DNA from: Cordylochernes scorpioides | Lineage: Eukaryota > Arthropoda > Arachnida > Pseudoscorpiones > Chernetidae | Reading direction: 5' to 3' | Length of the DNA: 64,000 bases | Assembly: GCA_030710605.1 (NCBI GenBank) | Contig: CP092877.1 | Span: 68,814,488-68,878,487, forward strand | Shown here: positions 10,345 through 20,446 of the stretch, piece by piece | How positions within the stretch are numbered: position 1 is the first letter of the stretch | Layout of the letters: every line of letters begins with the position of its first letter | Notes under the pieces: model-generated | Databases searched by the model: none | What the model saw: only the letters and a program-made list of their open reading frames with translations | What the model was told of the DNA's origin: nothing | Translations under genes and position numbers: made by a program

Positions 10345-11140
10345 CTCTAGATTACTTCACACCACTCAGTTCAAGTTGGACACATTCACCTTTTTCTGGA
10401 GAAATTCTGGTTTCAAGAATAGTTAATTCATTTCCTTCACTCTCTCCAATAGCTGATATGTTGATAAGTATCCATTATCTTCACACCACTCCATGCAAAT
10501 TGGACACATTCGCCTTTTTCTGGAGAAATCCATTGGTTTTAAGACCAGTTATTTCATTTCCTTCTCTCCAATATCTGATATGTTGATAAGTATCCCATTT
10601 TCTTCAAACCAACCCGCGCAAGTTGAACATATTCGCTTTTTTATCATAAAATCCATTTGTTTTAAGAATGGTTTTTTCATTTTCTTCTCTCCAATAGCTG
10701 ATATGTTGATAAGTATTATGAGTGCTGTGCTGCCTGGAGTATAGGAGTTCCATCTATGATTCCTTTCTTCCTGTAGTGAATCTGTATAAGACCAGTGGTC
10801 TTAATAAAGCTTTGCGTTTGTGATAAGTATTTCATTGTCTTCACACCACTCCGTGCAAATAGGATACATTCGCCTTTTTCTAACGAAATCCGTTGATTTC
10901 AAGAATAGGTATTTAATTTCCATAATTACATCAGCTGATATGTTAATAAGTATTCCATTATCTTCACACCACTCCGTGAAAATTGGTCACATTCGCGTTT
11001 TTCTCATGAAATTCATTGGTTTCAAAAATATTTATTTCATTTCTTCCACTATAGAATAGCTAACAGATTAAATAGTATTTCAATGTTTTTACACCATTCC
11101 GTGCAAGTTGGACACATTTACGTTTATATGATTAAATGCA
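10345..11140. repeat. About 122-bp satellite, roughly 6 copies, interrupted
   Basis: The landmarks CTTCACACCACTC.., CACATTCRCCTTTTTCT and GCTGATATGTTGATAAGTA recur at about 10354, 10478, 10600, 10836, 10960 and 11085. A retroelement tail fragment (about 10728-10815) interrupts it. A further copy lies beyond the SINE at about 11495-11600. The open frames here are by-products of the repeat. Confidence 0.8.
10728..10815 (+). mobile_element. Non-LTR/SINE 3'-tail fragment
   Basis: TGTATAAGACCAGTGGTCTTAATAAAGCTTTGCGTTTGTG matches, in pieces, the tail family seen at 12560-12608, 32330-32400, 40045-40125 and (reverse) 43760-43815. The family ends TTAATAAAGGC plus a GT-rich microsatellite. Confidence 0.5.
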
Positions 11141-11159
11141 TTGGTTTTAATTTTTTTTT

Positions 11160-11470
11160 TGCTTATCCCTAGTACACGTGGTACAGGTCATGATAATCAT
11201 GGTGGGTAGAAGTAGGCGACTGCTTTTACAGTAAGTACACACCACATGTCTACACATGTGAAAAACAATTCGACTTTGCACTTACAAATGTGCCAGAGCC
11301 CTGTTTGGTTACTTACACTCGCTGGAAAGGTTGGACTTTTACAAGAATCAGGGGCCATTGGAGCATTTTTTTTAAATCAGAAAAAAAGTGTCAAATGCTG
11401 GAATCGAACCCGGGTCGTAGCGGTCGAAAACCAACGATTTAGACCATCCTTCCACCGACCCCCTAAAAAT
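11160..11470 (-). mobile_element. tRNA-derived SINE, full length
   Basis: Reverse-oriented copy of about 310 bp. Its 5' head, near 11470 on the minus strand, holds a B-box-like GGGTTCGATTCCAGC within the tRNA-like region. The body has CAAGAATCAGGGGCCATTGG (reverse), and the 3' end at about 11162 has CACGTGTACTAGGGATAAGC. It is inserted in the 122-bp satellite. Pol III transcription is inferred from the B box. Confidence 0.8.
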
Positions 11471-11647
11471 AGTTGTTTAATTGCCTTCACTCTCATCAAT
11501 AACTAGCATGTTGATAATCATTTACTTGTCTTCACATCATTCCATGGAAAGTATGCAAATTCATCTTTTTCTCATAAAATATCCATTGGTTTCAAGAATA
11601 CAATAATATTATTAGTAAATTAAATTTAATTGCCATCTATCGTTAAA

Positions 11648-11726
11648 TTTTTACACACATAAATTTATTGGCAATGCCAGATGCTCTTAAAAGAAGCGCA
11701 TTGCCAGTAAATTTATTTGTGTAAAA
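11648..11726. mobile_element. Small palindromic MITE
   Basis: TTTTACACACATAAATTTAT with GGCAATGC (11648-11676) is the inverse of 11698-11726, leaving a 21-bp loop. It could form a long hairpin. No coding. Confidence 0.6.
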
Positions 11727-12282
11727 CAATAATATTATGTATTTCGAAAAATAAAAAAAGAAATAGGTTTCTCTTTCTTGCAACTATACGTTCATTATTC
11801 TCCCACAAAATATAAAAAGGTTGGCAGTTTAACTTATTTCTCGTCAGTTCTCGAGTCTCCCACAACTCTCCTCTTCCAGAGATTCTCCGTTTAAATATTT
11901 TACGAGATTTGACTGGCGGGAGAGAGAGACGGCACAATTAACAAAATTAAATAAGGGGGACGTAACCTAACCTAACCAAATTACGCCAAAATCTCGGTTA
12001 AATATTTGATGGGATTCTCTTTAACCTATTCCAGCGAAGACTTGAGGTTATTTCTGTCTCGCGGTGTGAACTATAGTCTATGACAATAATTACCGATGAG
12101 TACTCGAGTTTGAGCTTGAGATAATCTTATTCAAGTTTTCTTTTTTAAAAATTTTATTATTGTTATTACATGTGAATATATTTTACTCTTTATTATTTCC
12201 ATTTGTAGACTCTATGTATATAATATAAATACCCATTTTTTGATTCATCAGGAACCCTATGGGACCAAATTTTGGTCGTAGA
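11727..12282. other. AT-rich spacer
   Basis: A short CCTAACCTAACC run sits at about 11967-11978; two units are too few to call telomeric repeats. Nothing else is recognised. Confidence 0.4.
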
Positions 12283-12346
12283 GGTACAGTCTGCACCACG
12301 CTGACAAGGGCCAATAACCCGAAACGCGTTAGTGGTTGACTTTTCT
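12283..12346 (+). ncRNA. Hammerhead-like motif of the ACCACG family, one core change
   Basis: ACCACG, CTGACAA, GGG..CCC, GAA, ACGCGT, T, AGTGGT follow in order. G8 of the core is A (CTGACAA), and the first stem I pair is lost. It is otherwise the same ribozyme-like unit as the intact copy at 54583-54624. Confidence 0.55.
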
Positions 12347-12417
12347 TAATTTATCAAGAAATTGGGTTGGCCAAATATCACGGAACAAGTTAAATAAACG
12401 TTTAGTTTATTTTTGTT

Positions 12418-12442
12418 CCACTAGATGGTGCTTTGCCATCTA
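12418..12442. promoter_or_regulatory. CTCF-like motif within a palindrome
   Basis: CCACTAGATGGTGCT (12418-12432) matches the CTCF consensus CCASYAGRKGGCRSY at 14 of 15 positions. CTAGATGG...CCATCTAG (12421-12442) is also a short palindrome. Binding is inferred from the motif only. Confidence 0.35.
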
Positions 12443-12554
12443 GAAATGCTCATATGAGCCTGGTCAGAATATGTCTTTTTTGTTTTTAATATAAGACTAT
12501 ATGTATGGAAATATAGAGTCTATAGTATAGACATATATATATATATATGGACAA

Positions 12555-12610
12555 GATACCACCAACACTATATCTTAATAAAGGCCTTTGTGCATGTGTG
12601 TGTGTACTTG
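12555..12610 (+). mobile_element. Non-LTR/SINE 3' tail with GT microsatellite
   Basis: CTTAATAAAGGCCTTTGTGC followed by TGTGTGTGTG is the tail of the same family that seeds the 84-bp array at 35580-37010. Confidence 0.5.
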
Positions 12611-13070
12611 GGTTTCATATATCATTGAGGATGGTTTTCGTGTAATATGCAGGTTGAAAGGCATGTGTTTTACTGAAAGAGCATTTGTTGGTTTATCTGC
12701 ATTCTTGGAACTTATTATTGTATATGATGCCATATTTAAACAAAAAAAAAGCATATAACCTATTTGTATAAATTTTATGCTTAATGTGTGTACGTTATAA
12801 ATTGCATATAAATATGAAAATTTAAGAAAAATAGACACACAAGATCATTTATAAGTTGATAAATCACCTTCGCTGATTATATATAGGGAAATTTAAGATA
12901 TATCTTTAACATTTGTTTATTTTCCTGTGTATTATTGGAAGCGTCATGACCCAGTGTCTTAGTCCATCTCAAAGGTTGACTTTATAAGAATTTATAATCG
13001 AGAAACACCACCACCACACACACATTCGAAAATATTTATGAAAAATCTGCTATATACACCCATGGATTAA
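12611..13070. other. AT-rich spacer
   Basis: Contains a short CAC/CA microsatellite at about 13000-13022. No gene is seen. Confidence 0.4.
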
Positions 13071-13071
13071 A

Positions 13072-13213
13072 ACTAAAGAAAGTGGAAAGTCTTTTATGTC
13101 ACCAGTCTGTATTTTTTAAAGGAAACAGACATTTTTGTTCACACTTGGTTATCTCGTATGTCTTCAATAAAGGTCACTGTAATATCTTTCAGAGTTATTC
13201 TCTGAATCCCGGA
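13072..13213. mobile_element. Tc1-like MITE (TACACTCATGGACAAAAC family), partial
   Basis: Has the family interior: GTGGAAAGTCTTTTATGTC, CTTCAATAAAGGTCACTGTA and TTTCAGAGTTATTCTCTGAA. The outer terminal repeats are missing. Confidence 0.6.
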
Positions 13214-13408
13214 TTATAACTGATGAGCCAATCCTCTTCATATTTTTTTATCACAATATGAGAATATAATTTCTTTATTTGAAATTACTACAAATATATA
13301 TATAACACGTGTACAGGTAAACAGTTTGTATTTCTCTACTTGACATTGTTAAGCCAGTAGAAGATTATCTTTGCTTGACAGCTCGCTTTTCTAACAAGAA
13401 TATAAAAT

Positions 13409-13588
13409 ATTTCTATAAAAAAATAGACACTTCGGCCAGCTAAAGTTTTTTTATTTTTCTCAACGTTTCGCCAATTTTTTTTATTTATTTACTTCTCCTG
13501 ACGAAGACAAAAGATTTTGGTTGAAACGTTGAGAAAAATAAATAAAAAACTCTAACTGGCCGAAATGTCTATTTTCATAGAAATATGA
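13409..13588. mobile_element. Foldback element built from two inverted PLE-type ends
   Basis: Arms at 13409-13471 and 13519-13588 are inverted copies (ACTTCGGCCAG..CAACGTTTCGCC against GGTTGAAACGTTG..CTGGCCGAAATG). The right arm with its upstream flank holds a complete hammerhead-like unit (13493-13535). Confidence 0.75.
13493..13535 (+). ncRNA. Minimal type I hammerhead-like motif
   Basis: Stem I strand TTCTC (13493-13497), core CTGACGA (13498-13504), an imperfect stem II (AGACAAAA against TTTTGGTT, one mismatch and one G.T), GAA, palindromic ACGT, H17 = T, then GAGAA (13531-13535) pairing five bases with TTCTC. All core bases fit the hammerhead rule CUGANGA...GAA. The very short palindromic stem III implies that it would act as a dimer. 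Confidence 0.65.
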
Positions 13589-14209
13589 ATACCAAGCCAG
13601 GCAGGCCTCTTTCTTCAGGAAAAGAATAAAAAAAGAATATTTTTAAATGCTCAAATTAATTTATTAATAATTTTTTAAACAATTATTGTACCGAATTCAA
13701 ACATTGAATGAGATTACCAACATGACAACAATACGAAGAGGTATCTGTGTATATTTCTGGCAGTATTACCGACAAAAACAATTGGTAGAAGAGATAGGAA
13801 GGTGTGGAGGTCCCAGACATGGTGGTCCAATCAAATATAGATGGTACCGTAATGTGTCTCCCAGCTCCAGTTAAATATTCAGGGATCCTCCGGCGGATTT
13901 TGCCGCGGGTTTCTTGTGTCGATCTTCAATCAATGCCATTGAACTTCCCATATGTACTTTATAAACCATGATTATTATGTTACATTGCAGCATGTGAAAT
14001 ATGCGATGGAGATATTTAAGAGAGGATATCTAAACCGCAATAATAAATATGTTTAAAAATAAATATGGCCTTTCTCCCTTCTAAATAAACGCTAAAACTA
14101 TATATGTTATGTAAAATTCTAATTCATTTTAAAATTATAATAATAATTATAATATTATAATAATTTAAATATATTTTTAAAAACTTGCAGTAAGTCATTT
14201 ATTTAATTT
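13589..14209. other. AT-rich spacer
   Basis: A 62-codon open frame at 13686-13874 has no recognisable domain. No other feature is supported. Confidence 0.35.
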
Positions 14210-14350
14210 CACTGATAGACAAAACTTAAGGAAGTTGTACCTTATAGCATATATATATCGGGATTCAGAAAATAACTCTGAGAGATATTTTCTGAATCCC
14301 GATATATATATGCTATAAGGTACAACTTCCTTAAGGTTTGTCTATCAGTG
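14210..14350. mobile_element. Tc1-like MITE collapsed to a near-perfect palindrome
   Basis: CACTGATAGACAAAACTTAAG starts the left arm, mirrored at 14342-14350 and inward through GGAAGTTGTACCTTATAGCA and TCGGGATTCAGAAAATA. The element is two copies of one end of the Tc1-like family with almost no loop. It would form a hairpin of about 65 bp. Confidence 0.75.
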
Positions 14351-14469
14351 TTTTGTGTCAACATCCCGTAATTGCCAAAATATCAAATTTACAATAGTGT
14401 GTTTGTGAGAATATACTCTTGTATTGTTTTGAAAAAAGAGCAATCCATACTCAAATCATTAGATAATAA

Positions 14470-14632
14470 AAAGGCATATATTGGATTTGATAAAAGATTT
14501 ATTTGCCAATATTACAACATTACCGTTTATACAAAAATGTAATGCCTTGATAAAGGTTGGCGTTCAGCCAACCGAAATATTGGCCACTAAATCTTTTATT
14601 CAATCCAATATTTTTATTATCCTATACTTTTA
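14470..14632. mobile_element. Foldback with PLE-type end (GTTCAGCCAAC family)
   Basis: TATTGGATTTGATAAAAGAT (about 14478) is inverted at 14582-14611 (TAAATCTTTTATTCAATCCA). The right half carries the hammerhead-like core at 14545-14586. There, stem II (GGTTGGC/GCCAACC) is perfect, but the core is TTGATAA. Confidence 0.65.
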
Positions 14633-15019
14633 TATAAGCAGGTAAGCTGATTGTGAAATTTTAAGGAATCATGTTTTCAATCGAAAGTTCGCGGAAAACT
14701 ATGAAAAACGATGAGAAAAAAGGTTTATAAATATCTATGCAATGTAGTAATGACTATGCAAATTTTGCTCGGGGTGTAATTTCTAGCGCTTTGTGTTCCG
14801 TCGGTCGAAGTGTTTAAAACATTGTCCAGATCCGACAAACACAATGGTGATTCCAAACTTTTTCACAACACTTGCCGTTGTTTCTTTAAAACGGTTTATT
14901 TAAAGTAACTTTTGTAACAACTTCACAATATATTCTATATACTCTCTTTCTCTATTATTATTCTATTAACTTGTAGAAAAACCAAGAGGCCGTTAAATAC
15001 ATTTTCTATCTATAATATA
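14633..15019. other. AT-rich spacer
   Basis: No gene. The piece TAATGACTATGCAAAT near 14750 is mirrored near 15685, hinting at another decayed inverted pair around the foldbacks between them. Confidence 0.3.
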
Positions 15020-15380
15020 TATAATACTCCTTATCGTGCAACTGAAAGTTACTGATGGCTTGCGCCATCTATCGGAATAAATATCAACTATTCTCGTTGA
15101 TTTTTAATTATTCCAGAATTGGTCAAATACCCATTTTTGATTAATCAAGAAAAGCTAACCACGGACGCGTTTCGGGTAGAAAAAAATGGGTATTTGGCCA
15201 ATTCTGGAATAATTAAAAATCAACGAGAATTATTTATATTTATTCCGATAGATGGCGTAAGCCATCAGCAACTTTCAGTTGCACGATAAGGAGATGCCTT
15301 TTTCTCAATTTATGCACCTTATCCCAGTACAATATCACATTTGTACTATTTTTTTCATATATAATACTATATTTATCTTT
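15020..15380. mobile_element. Foldback element of the ACCACG-hammerhead family
   Basis: The left arm starts CTCCTTATCGTGCAACTGAAA (about 15027), with GCGCCATCTATCGGAATAAA. The right arm at about 15185-15295 is its inverse, followed by the family tail TATGCACCTTATCCCAGTAC. A remnant of the ribozyme region (AACCACGGACGCGTTTCGGG, minus strand) sits at the centre. Confidence 0.75.
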
Positions 15381-15483
15381 AGAAGAGGAATTTCCTTAAC
15401 TTGAAACTAAGAAAGGACATTGTCAACAGAATAATTATTTTTGAATACTCTGTTGTTTATGATGCATTAGCGCGCCATCTGTT

Positions 15484-15666
15484 ATCAAAATTCGAAACTA
15501 TTATAGACGCGTATGATTCTTTTTAAAAATAATTTCTACTGTCCTTACTGCAATGGAAAAAAAAAATAGCCAGGCTCTCCCATTAATTTTTACACTGCAG
15601 TAAGGACAGTAGAAATTGTTTATATTTAAAAAGAATCATACACGTCTATAATAGTTTCGAATTCTG
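15484..15666. mobile_element. AGATGGCGC-family foldback MITE
   Basis: Arms of about 70 bp at 15484-15555 and 15595-15666 (CGAAACTATTATAGACGCGT.., CTACTGTCCTTACTGCA) are inverted. The outer flank has GCGCCATCT at 15472-15480. The centre is a reduced version of the core-like motif seen at 27709-27770. Confidence 0.7.
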
Positions 15667-16108
15667 TTGTTTATCATCATAAATATTTGCATAGTCATCA
15701 CTCCTTACCATGCTTGTAAATTACCACTTGAAAAATCAATTGACACATTTTGTAATATTTAAGTTTAATTAATAAATTATTTTTAATTAAACTCTTTTGG
15801 AATACTTGTCTTCTCTACCCTGACAATATGACATCTTTCTTTGCTTCAGTTATAGGATACTCCTTCGAAAACTCGGTTTATTGTGTGTTCATTTATAATA
15901 CTTGTAAAACGATTAACGCTATATAAAGGGATTTTGTTCATGTTCTTTTTATCAAATATTTATGTTGTCCTCTATATAAGCTTTTGTCTATAGTTTTATC
16001 AAAATTCCTCATCAAATTTCTTCCAGAGACTGCCGTATGAAGTACAGATTGATAAACTATAAACATGATGTATAAACATGCGCGCCATCTTTGTTTGGAA
16101 AACTAAAC
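15667..16108. other. AT-rich spacer
   Basis: No gene is seen. GCGCCATCT occurs at 16082-16090, just outside the next MITE. Confidence 0.4.
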
Positions 16109-16334
16109 TACACTCATGGACAATTTTTTAAAAAGGAAGTTGTACCTTTTAGCATGTATTTCGGGATTCCGACAATATCTTTGAAAGATATTTGATAAAC
16201 AGTGATCTTTATTGAATACACACGAGATAACCAATTATGAACAAAATTGCCTCTATTTCTTAAAAAAAAAAAAAAAAAAAGACGAGCTGCGACATCAAAT
16301 ATTTTCCATTTCATTAATTTTGTCCATGAGTGTA
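16109..16334. mobile_element. Tc1-like MITE, complete (226 bp)
   Basis: Begins TACACTCATGGACAA and ends TTTTGTCCATGAGTGTA. The terminal repeats extend inward through AAGGAAGTTG, and the interior has TATTGAATACACACGAGATA. TA at each end fits Tc1/mariner target duplication. No transposase. Confidence 0.75.
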
Positions 16335-16484
16335 ATTATACTAGTAGCGCGGCCGTTTTATTGCAAAGTGAAACAAATCAAGACAATTTCTATTGCCTTT
16401 AAAATTTCAATTTGTTTTACTTTATAGAAGAAAAACGAGGTCGGTTTATAAATAGTTCGTTTTTTATAATTATAGCAATGTCCT

Positions 16485-16535
16485 TGATTAAACTAGCGAA
16501 ACCGCTGGAAAGGTTCAACATCGATGAGCCAGGCC
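16485..16535 (+). ncRNA. Hammerhead-core-like motif, permuted order
   Basis: GATTAAACTAGCGAAACC, then a GGTTC, then TCGATGAGCCAG. The GCCAG following TCGATGA can pair with CTAGC before GAAA, with one mismatch. Same family as 27709-27770 and 40283-40340. Confidence 0.4.
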
Positions 16536-16712
16536 CTGCCAATATTTCTGAATCGTTATAAGAATAGTAAGGAAGTTGTTTCATATGATAAAAGAATAAT
16601 TCATTCTTAAACAGTCTCAAAGTTTATAGAGTGTTTTAAAATGCTAGATATCGGAATTAAATGCGGGAGTTTAAAGAAAATTAATATACAAATTAAACTG
16701 TTTAAAATGAAG

Positions 16713-16975
16713 AAAAAGGCATCTCCTTATCGTGAAACTGAAAGTTGATGATGGTTTGCGCCATCTATCGGAATAAATATCAACTATTTTCGTTGATTTT
16801 TAATTATTCCAGAATTGGCCAAATACCCTTTCTTGATTAATCAACGAGAATAGTTGATATTTATTCCGATAGATGGCGCAAGCCATCAGCGACTTTCAGT
16901 TGCACGATAAGGAGATGCCTTTTTCTTAATTTATGCACCTTATCCCAATACAATAATATAATTGTACTATTTTTC
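16713..16975. mobile_element. Foldback element of the ACCACG-hammerhead family
   Basis: Arms AAAAAGGCATCTCCTTATCG.. (16713) and ..CGATAAGGAGATGCCTTTTT (about 16925) are inverted with exact AGATGGCGC 9-mers at 16758-16766 (minus) and 16871-16879 (plus). The central ribozyme region is deleted. The family tail continues to about 16975. Confidence 0.75.
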
Positions 16976-17352
16976 ACATTGTTTAAAATGAGTCAATGAG
17001 AAAAGTCTTCAATTAATCCGAAAGGTTTTAAATTAATCTAATTAAAGTACTAAACAATTACATCTCTATTACCCAACCATTTCCTAGAGCTGAAATATTT
17101 CTTTTTAATATTCTCAAATAAAAAAAAAACCTAATGATAATAAAGAAGAAGAAAAACGTGGGGGGATTTAATGACGCCGAATTGTCCTATTAAATTTAAT
17201 TGTTGCCTACATGTGACATTGATTGGTTCCCCTTCAAATTTAAAGCGCCTGATTGGTTGAAATAAAGTTTGAAAAAAATGACTCTTTAAAATATTATCTG
17301 CAGTTAGTAGGTGGTGTGTCTCTGTGTTGTTAACTTATCACTTTGTGCAAAT
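16976..17352. other. AT-rich spacer
   Basis: Nothing recognisable. Confidence 0.4.
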
Positions 17353-17835
17353 TATCTTGTTGCTTTGAGAAAGAGAAACTTTCCTAAACTAATATGTAAA
17401 TAGAGAAACATTCTGCTATACTATGAGTGTGTTACTGTAGGCCTCTTTAATCTCTATCGCTATATCTATCATATAGCAAGCAGCTCTTCATTGTAACGCA
17501 TATTTCATTGAATCATCTACACGTGTCTCGTGTTGAATGGTCCATCAGAGAGAATTGAAGGCTTTGTTGTTGATATACACGTGTAACTGAAAGCTTATAT
17601 ACTTTCTTATTTCTATATTGGGCGATAAAAAAACACTCAGTTTCATTAATGACAAGGTATGAGCAGGTGTTTACCAGTGGACGATGAACCTTATGTAAAA
17701 AAATTTATAAAGGTAAAGACTTTATGAAAGGGAAGATGTGTTGCATCAGCCAACGTGGACACTCTTGGTCCCAAGTTAATTCTTTTAATTTGAATTCTTC
17801 TTTCACTAATACATCCTCTCACACTGTATTACTAT

Positions 17836-18034
17836 TACACTCATGGACAAAACTTAAGGAAGTGGATAGCCTTTGGTGTCACGGTCTTCTTTTTTTGTTG
17901 TTGTTTTTTAGGGAGACAGAGTTGTTCCCACTTGTGTATGTTTATCTCGCGTGTCTTCAATAAAGGCAACTGTAATATCTTTCAGAGTTATTGTCTCAAT
18001 GCTAAAAATTCCTTAAGTTTTGTCTATGAATGTA
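17836..18034. mobile_element. Tc1-like MITE, complete
   Basis: Starts TACACTCATGGACAAAACTT and ends AAGTTTTGTCTATGAATGTA. The interior has CTTCAATAAAGGCAACTGTA. Nested in the 1.9-kb foldback element. Confidence 0.75.
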
Positions 18035-18444
18035 TAGTTTCGGCATTTTAATTGAATTCATGGTGAAGGTACCGAATAAAAGTATGAAGAACAGAAAATA
18101 TATTTGTTTGAAAAGAGAAACATTCGCGCTAGAGTAGTTCAAATATTTGGCTACAGCCGGTGTGCTCATAACTTGCACTTAATGAAGGTTAACGGTTTTT
18201 TTGGTATCCAATTTAGGAAAAAGGAAGGTATATAAGCTTTCAGTACACACGTATATATGGTAATTTAAACCAACAACCCTATATTTTATAATACTTATAA
18301 CAAGATTGTCATTTTGTATAATAGAAACACATCAATAAATAATTATACGCATGATTGACATGTGTCATTGCATCACCATATGTAATGTACTTTGTACAAA
18401 CTGAGGATGAATAAATAAAACTATGTGATAGATTAAGAGCTGAG

Positions 18445-18930
18445 CTAAGCAAGAAATCGAGATATAAATCCAACAACCCTAAAGAGGAATTTGGCAAGTC
18501 GTTCCATCAAGGTCATTGGGTGTAGAATATCGCAGACGCTCCACGCCCTTTGCACCCGCTCAAAGTCCATTCTCCCGCATACCACCCCTTCGGCAAAGAT
18601 ATATAAGACCTCTGCCCTAGCCGAAAATATAGTCACTTCCCCATCAGCGTGAGCCCTCGTCGGTTGTATCCCAAGTCCACCTCATCGACCATGTAGAACA
18701 GTAAGAACTCTTCTATCTCGATCTTGCTCTTAGCTCGACTTTTATCTGTTCACGGAACTTTCCTACTACAACTGTGTCTCTTCGTTTTTTGTGTGTGGAC
18801 ATTCCCAAGCTTTCTACTCTGCCTCGACCACGACTGCCTGTACTCTGTGAGAACTGTTAAAGGTCCTCCAAGGTGCAGAGAGGTACTGGAAAACTCTCCA
18901 CGCCCTGACTGTCCCTCTCGGTTACTACAG
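18445..18930 (-). pseudogene. Decayed coding region, family not recognised
   Basis: GC content here is clearly above the surroundings, and the minus strand shows coding-like sequence broken over three frames. From 5' to 3' these are a basic segment (..KKRRDTVVVGKFREQIKVEL.., about 18880-18735), a segment with MVDEVDLGYNRRGLTLMG (about 18700-18640), and a segment with EVTIFSARAEVLYIFAEG and MDFERVQRAWSVCDILHP (about 18640-18480). Each join needs a frameshift. I do not recognise the family; it is presumably cargo or a relic of the surrounding element. A plus-strand frame (18724-18936) is less convincing. Confidence 0.4.
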
Positions 18931-19269
18931 GTTTGACCCTCGGTTACCACAGCTATAGCGAGAGTCGACAGGATACCTCATCACAGATAAGTCGACAGGA
19001 TACCTCATCACAGATATTTACAACAAAATCTTAAATTCTCTCTGATGGACCATTCAACACGAAACACGTGTAGATGAATCAATGAAATATGCGTTGCAAT
19101 AAAGAGATGCTTGTTATATGTTAGATATATTGATAGAGTAAAGAGGCCTGCAGTAACACACTCATAGTATATGGGAATGTTTCTTTTTCTCTATTTACAT
19201 ATTAGTTATAGAAAAGTTTCTCTCTCCACAGGAACAAGATACGCGAAGAGAAACCAAATGTCCCCACCG

Positions 19270-19455
19270 TTACATATTTCCTGAGTTTGTTTCCCCAGGG
19301 AAGTCATTCACGGCCCGTGCTTGGCATTCCTTTATTGCTGGACCGATAATGTGTTCGATAAAAACTTGGATTTCTTCCCTAGTTGCCCTTTTTATTGGCT
19401 CTTCATTACGCTGCCGAGATTGGACGTACGCTGAGCGACAGCGGTTCACCAACAT
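19270..19455 (-). CDS. Short hypothetical open frame just outside the foldback arm
   Basis: A 61-codon frame includes TREEIQVFIEHIIGPAIKEC and ends NDFPGETNSGNM. An alternative upstream ATG at about 19486 reads a second frame over the same start (MSNQIRENVGEPL), suggesting a frameshifted longer protein. Amino-acid composition looks protein-like, but I recognise no domain. It may belong with the decayed gene at 18445-18930. Confidence 0.25.
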   Translation of the reverse strand: MLVNRCRSAYVQSRQRNEEPIKRATREEIQVFIEHIIGPAIKECQARAVNDFPGETNSGNM

Positions 19456-19499
19456 TCTCTCTAATCTGATTGGACATTTCTGCTAAATATTTATAATAG

Positions 19500-20446
19500 A
19501 CGAATGAGATTGGCTGGGTTTGCAGCCTCAATGAATACTTCTCAAACTCATAATTTTGTTTAAAATATTAATTATTAAAATAACAATGCATAGTGCCAAT
19601 AGTGATGTGTACGAGTAAATAGGGGAATTAGTTACTATATTTATTATTCTAATTATTTTCTCCGATCTCGGAATATATGCAAATTAGTATAATGAAAAAA
19701 CATTATGGCAGGGGGATTGAATTTTTATATAAGACTGAATATTCACTTCAACCTTTTATTAGATTTATATTCCTCTTCATGGGGCAAGAAATATGCAACT
19801 AAGGATTGTTTTCCGTTGTCAAGGGTGGTCAGTGGGTGACCGAAACTTAGGAGATATGTTGTTGTGGTTTCTTATCCCCTTATGTAAAGATTACTCAAAT
19901 TTCATGCTTCTAAAACTGTTTTATGATATGCAGCGGCCTCTCAAAAAGGTCCTGTTTAGTGCATCTAATGCAAGCCAAAATGTGTTCTGGAGCTGTAGGT
20001 ACCAAGTTAAATTTTGGGCAAGTGGGGTAGATTTTGTTGTTATTTTCTATCTTCAATTGCTTGAGATGGCTTGTTCTAAATCTTATTAGTGTTGTTTGGT
20101 GCTGTCTATTATATAGGAAATATAAATAAAATAAAAGTTTGAAGTGGCCAATTAGTCTGTTATCAAATTAATTTGCATACCCAGGATAGAAATACTGACT
20201 CCTTACAGACCAAACACTAAAGAGTGTCATCCAGAGAGTTCAATATTGTCAACAGGACAAACACCACAGTCCGGACGACAGCAAAAGTATTAAAATCAAC
20301 TAAATAAAAGATATGCTATGTTGCGATGACAATATCGCTATCTGGATAGGACTGAAGATGGTGATAATGTTATGAACGAAAGTTCACACACTTTATTTAT
20401 CTTCGCTTTTATTAAACTTTTAGGCACTTTTTAAAAACCATTTAAT
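19500..20446. other. Unassigned spacer
   Basis: A 98-codon frame at 19793-20089 has no recognisable domain and no supporting signals, so I do not call it. Otherwise AT-rich. Confidence 0.35.

Larger units (their letters stand above)
17353..19240. mobile_element. 1.9-kb inverted-repeat (foldback) element carrying a decayed coding region
   Basis: The left arm 17353-17556 and right arm 19034-19240 are inverted, imperfect copies of about 200 bp. Shared blocks include ATATGTAAATAGAGAAACATTC, GTGTGTTACTG and GAATGGTCCATCAGAGAGAA. Between them lie a Tc1-like MITE (17836-18034) and a GC-richer decayed coding region (18445-18960). No transposase motif is recognised, so the superfamily is open. Confidence 0.6.

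Noticed and set aside
10233..11059. Open frames of 117, 83 and 79 codons
   Set aside because: They fall in a 122-bp satellite and inherit openness from it. No domain.
11960..11985. Telomeric TTAGG repeat
   Set aside because: Only two CCTAA units; far too short.
18724..18936. Plus-strand 70-codon frame with a signal-peptide-like start
   Set aside because: The minus strand over the same bases reads better as a decayed longer protein. The hydrophobic start is likely a by-product.
19793..20089. 98-codon frame
   Set aside because: No recognisable domain, AT-rich, no splice or promoter evidence, and hydrophobic composition of the sort chance frames give.
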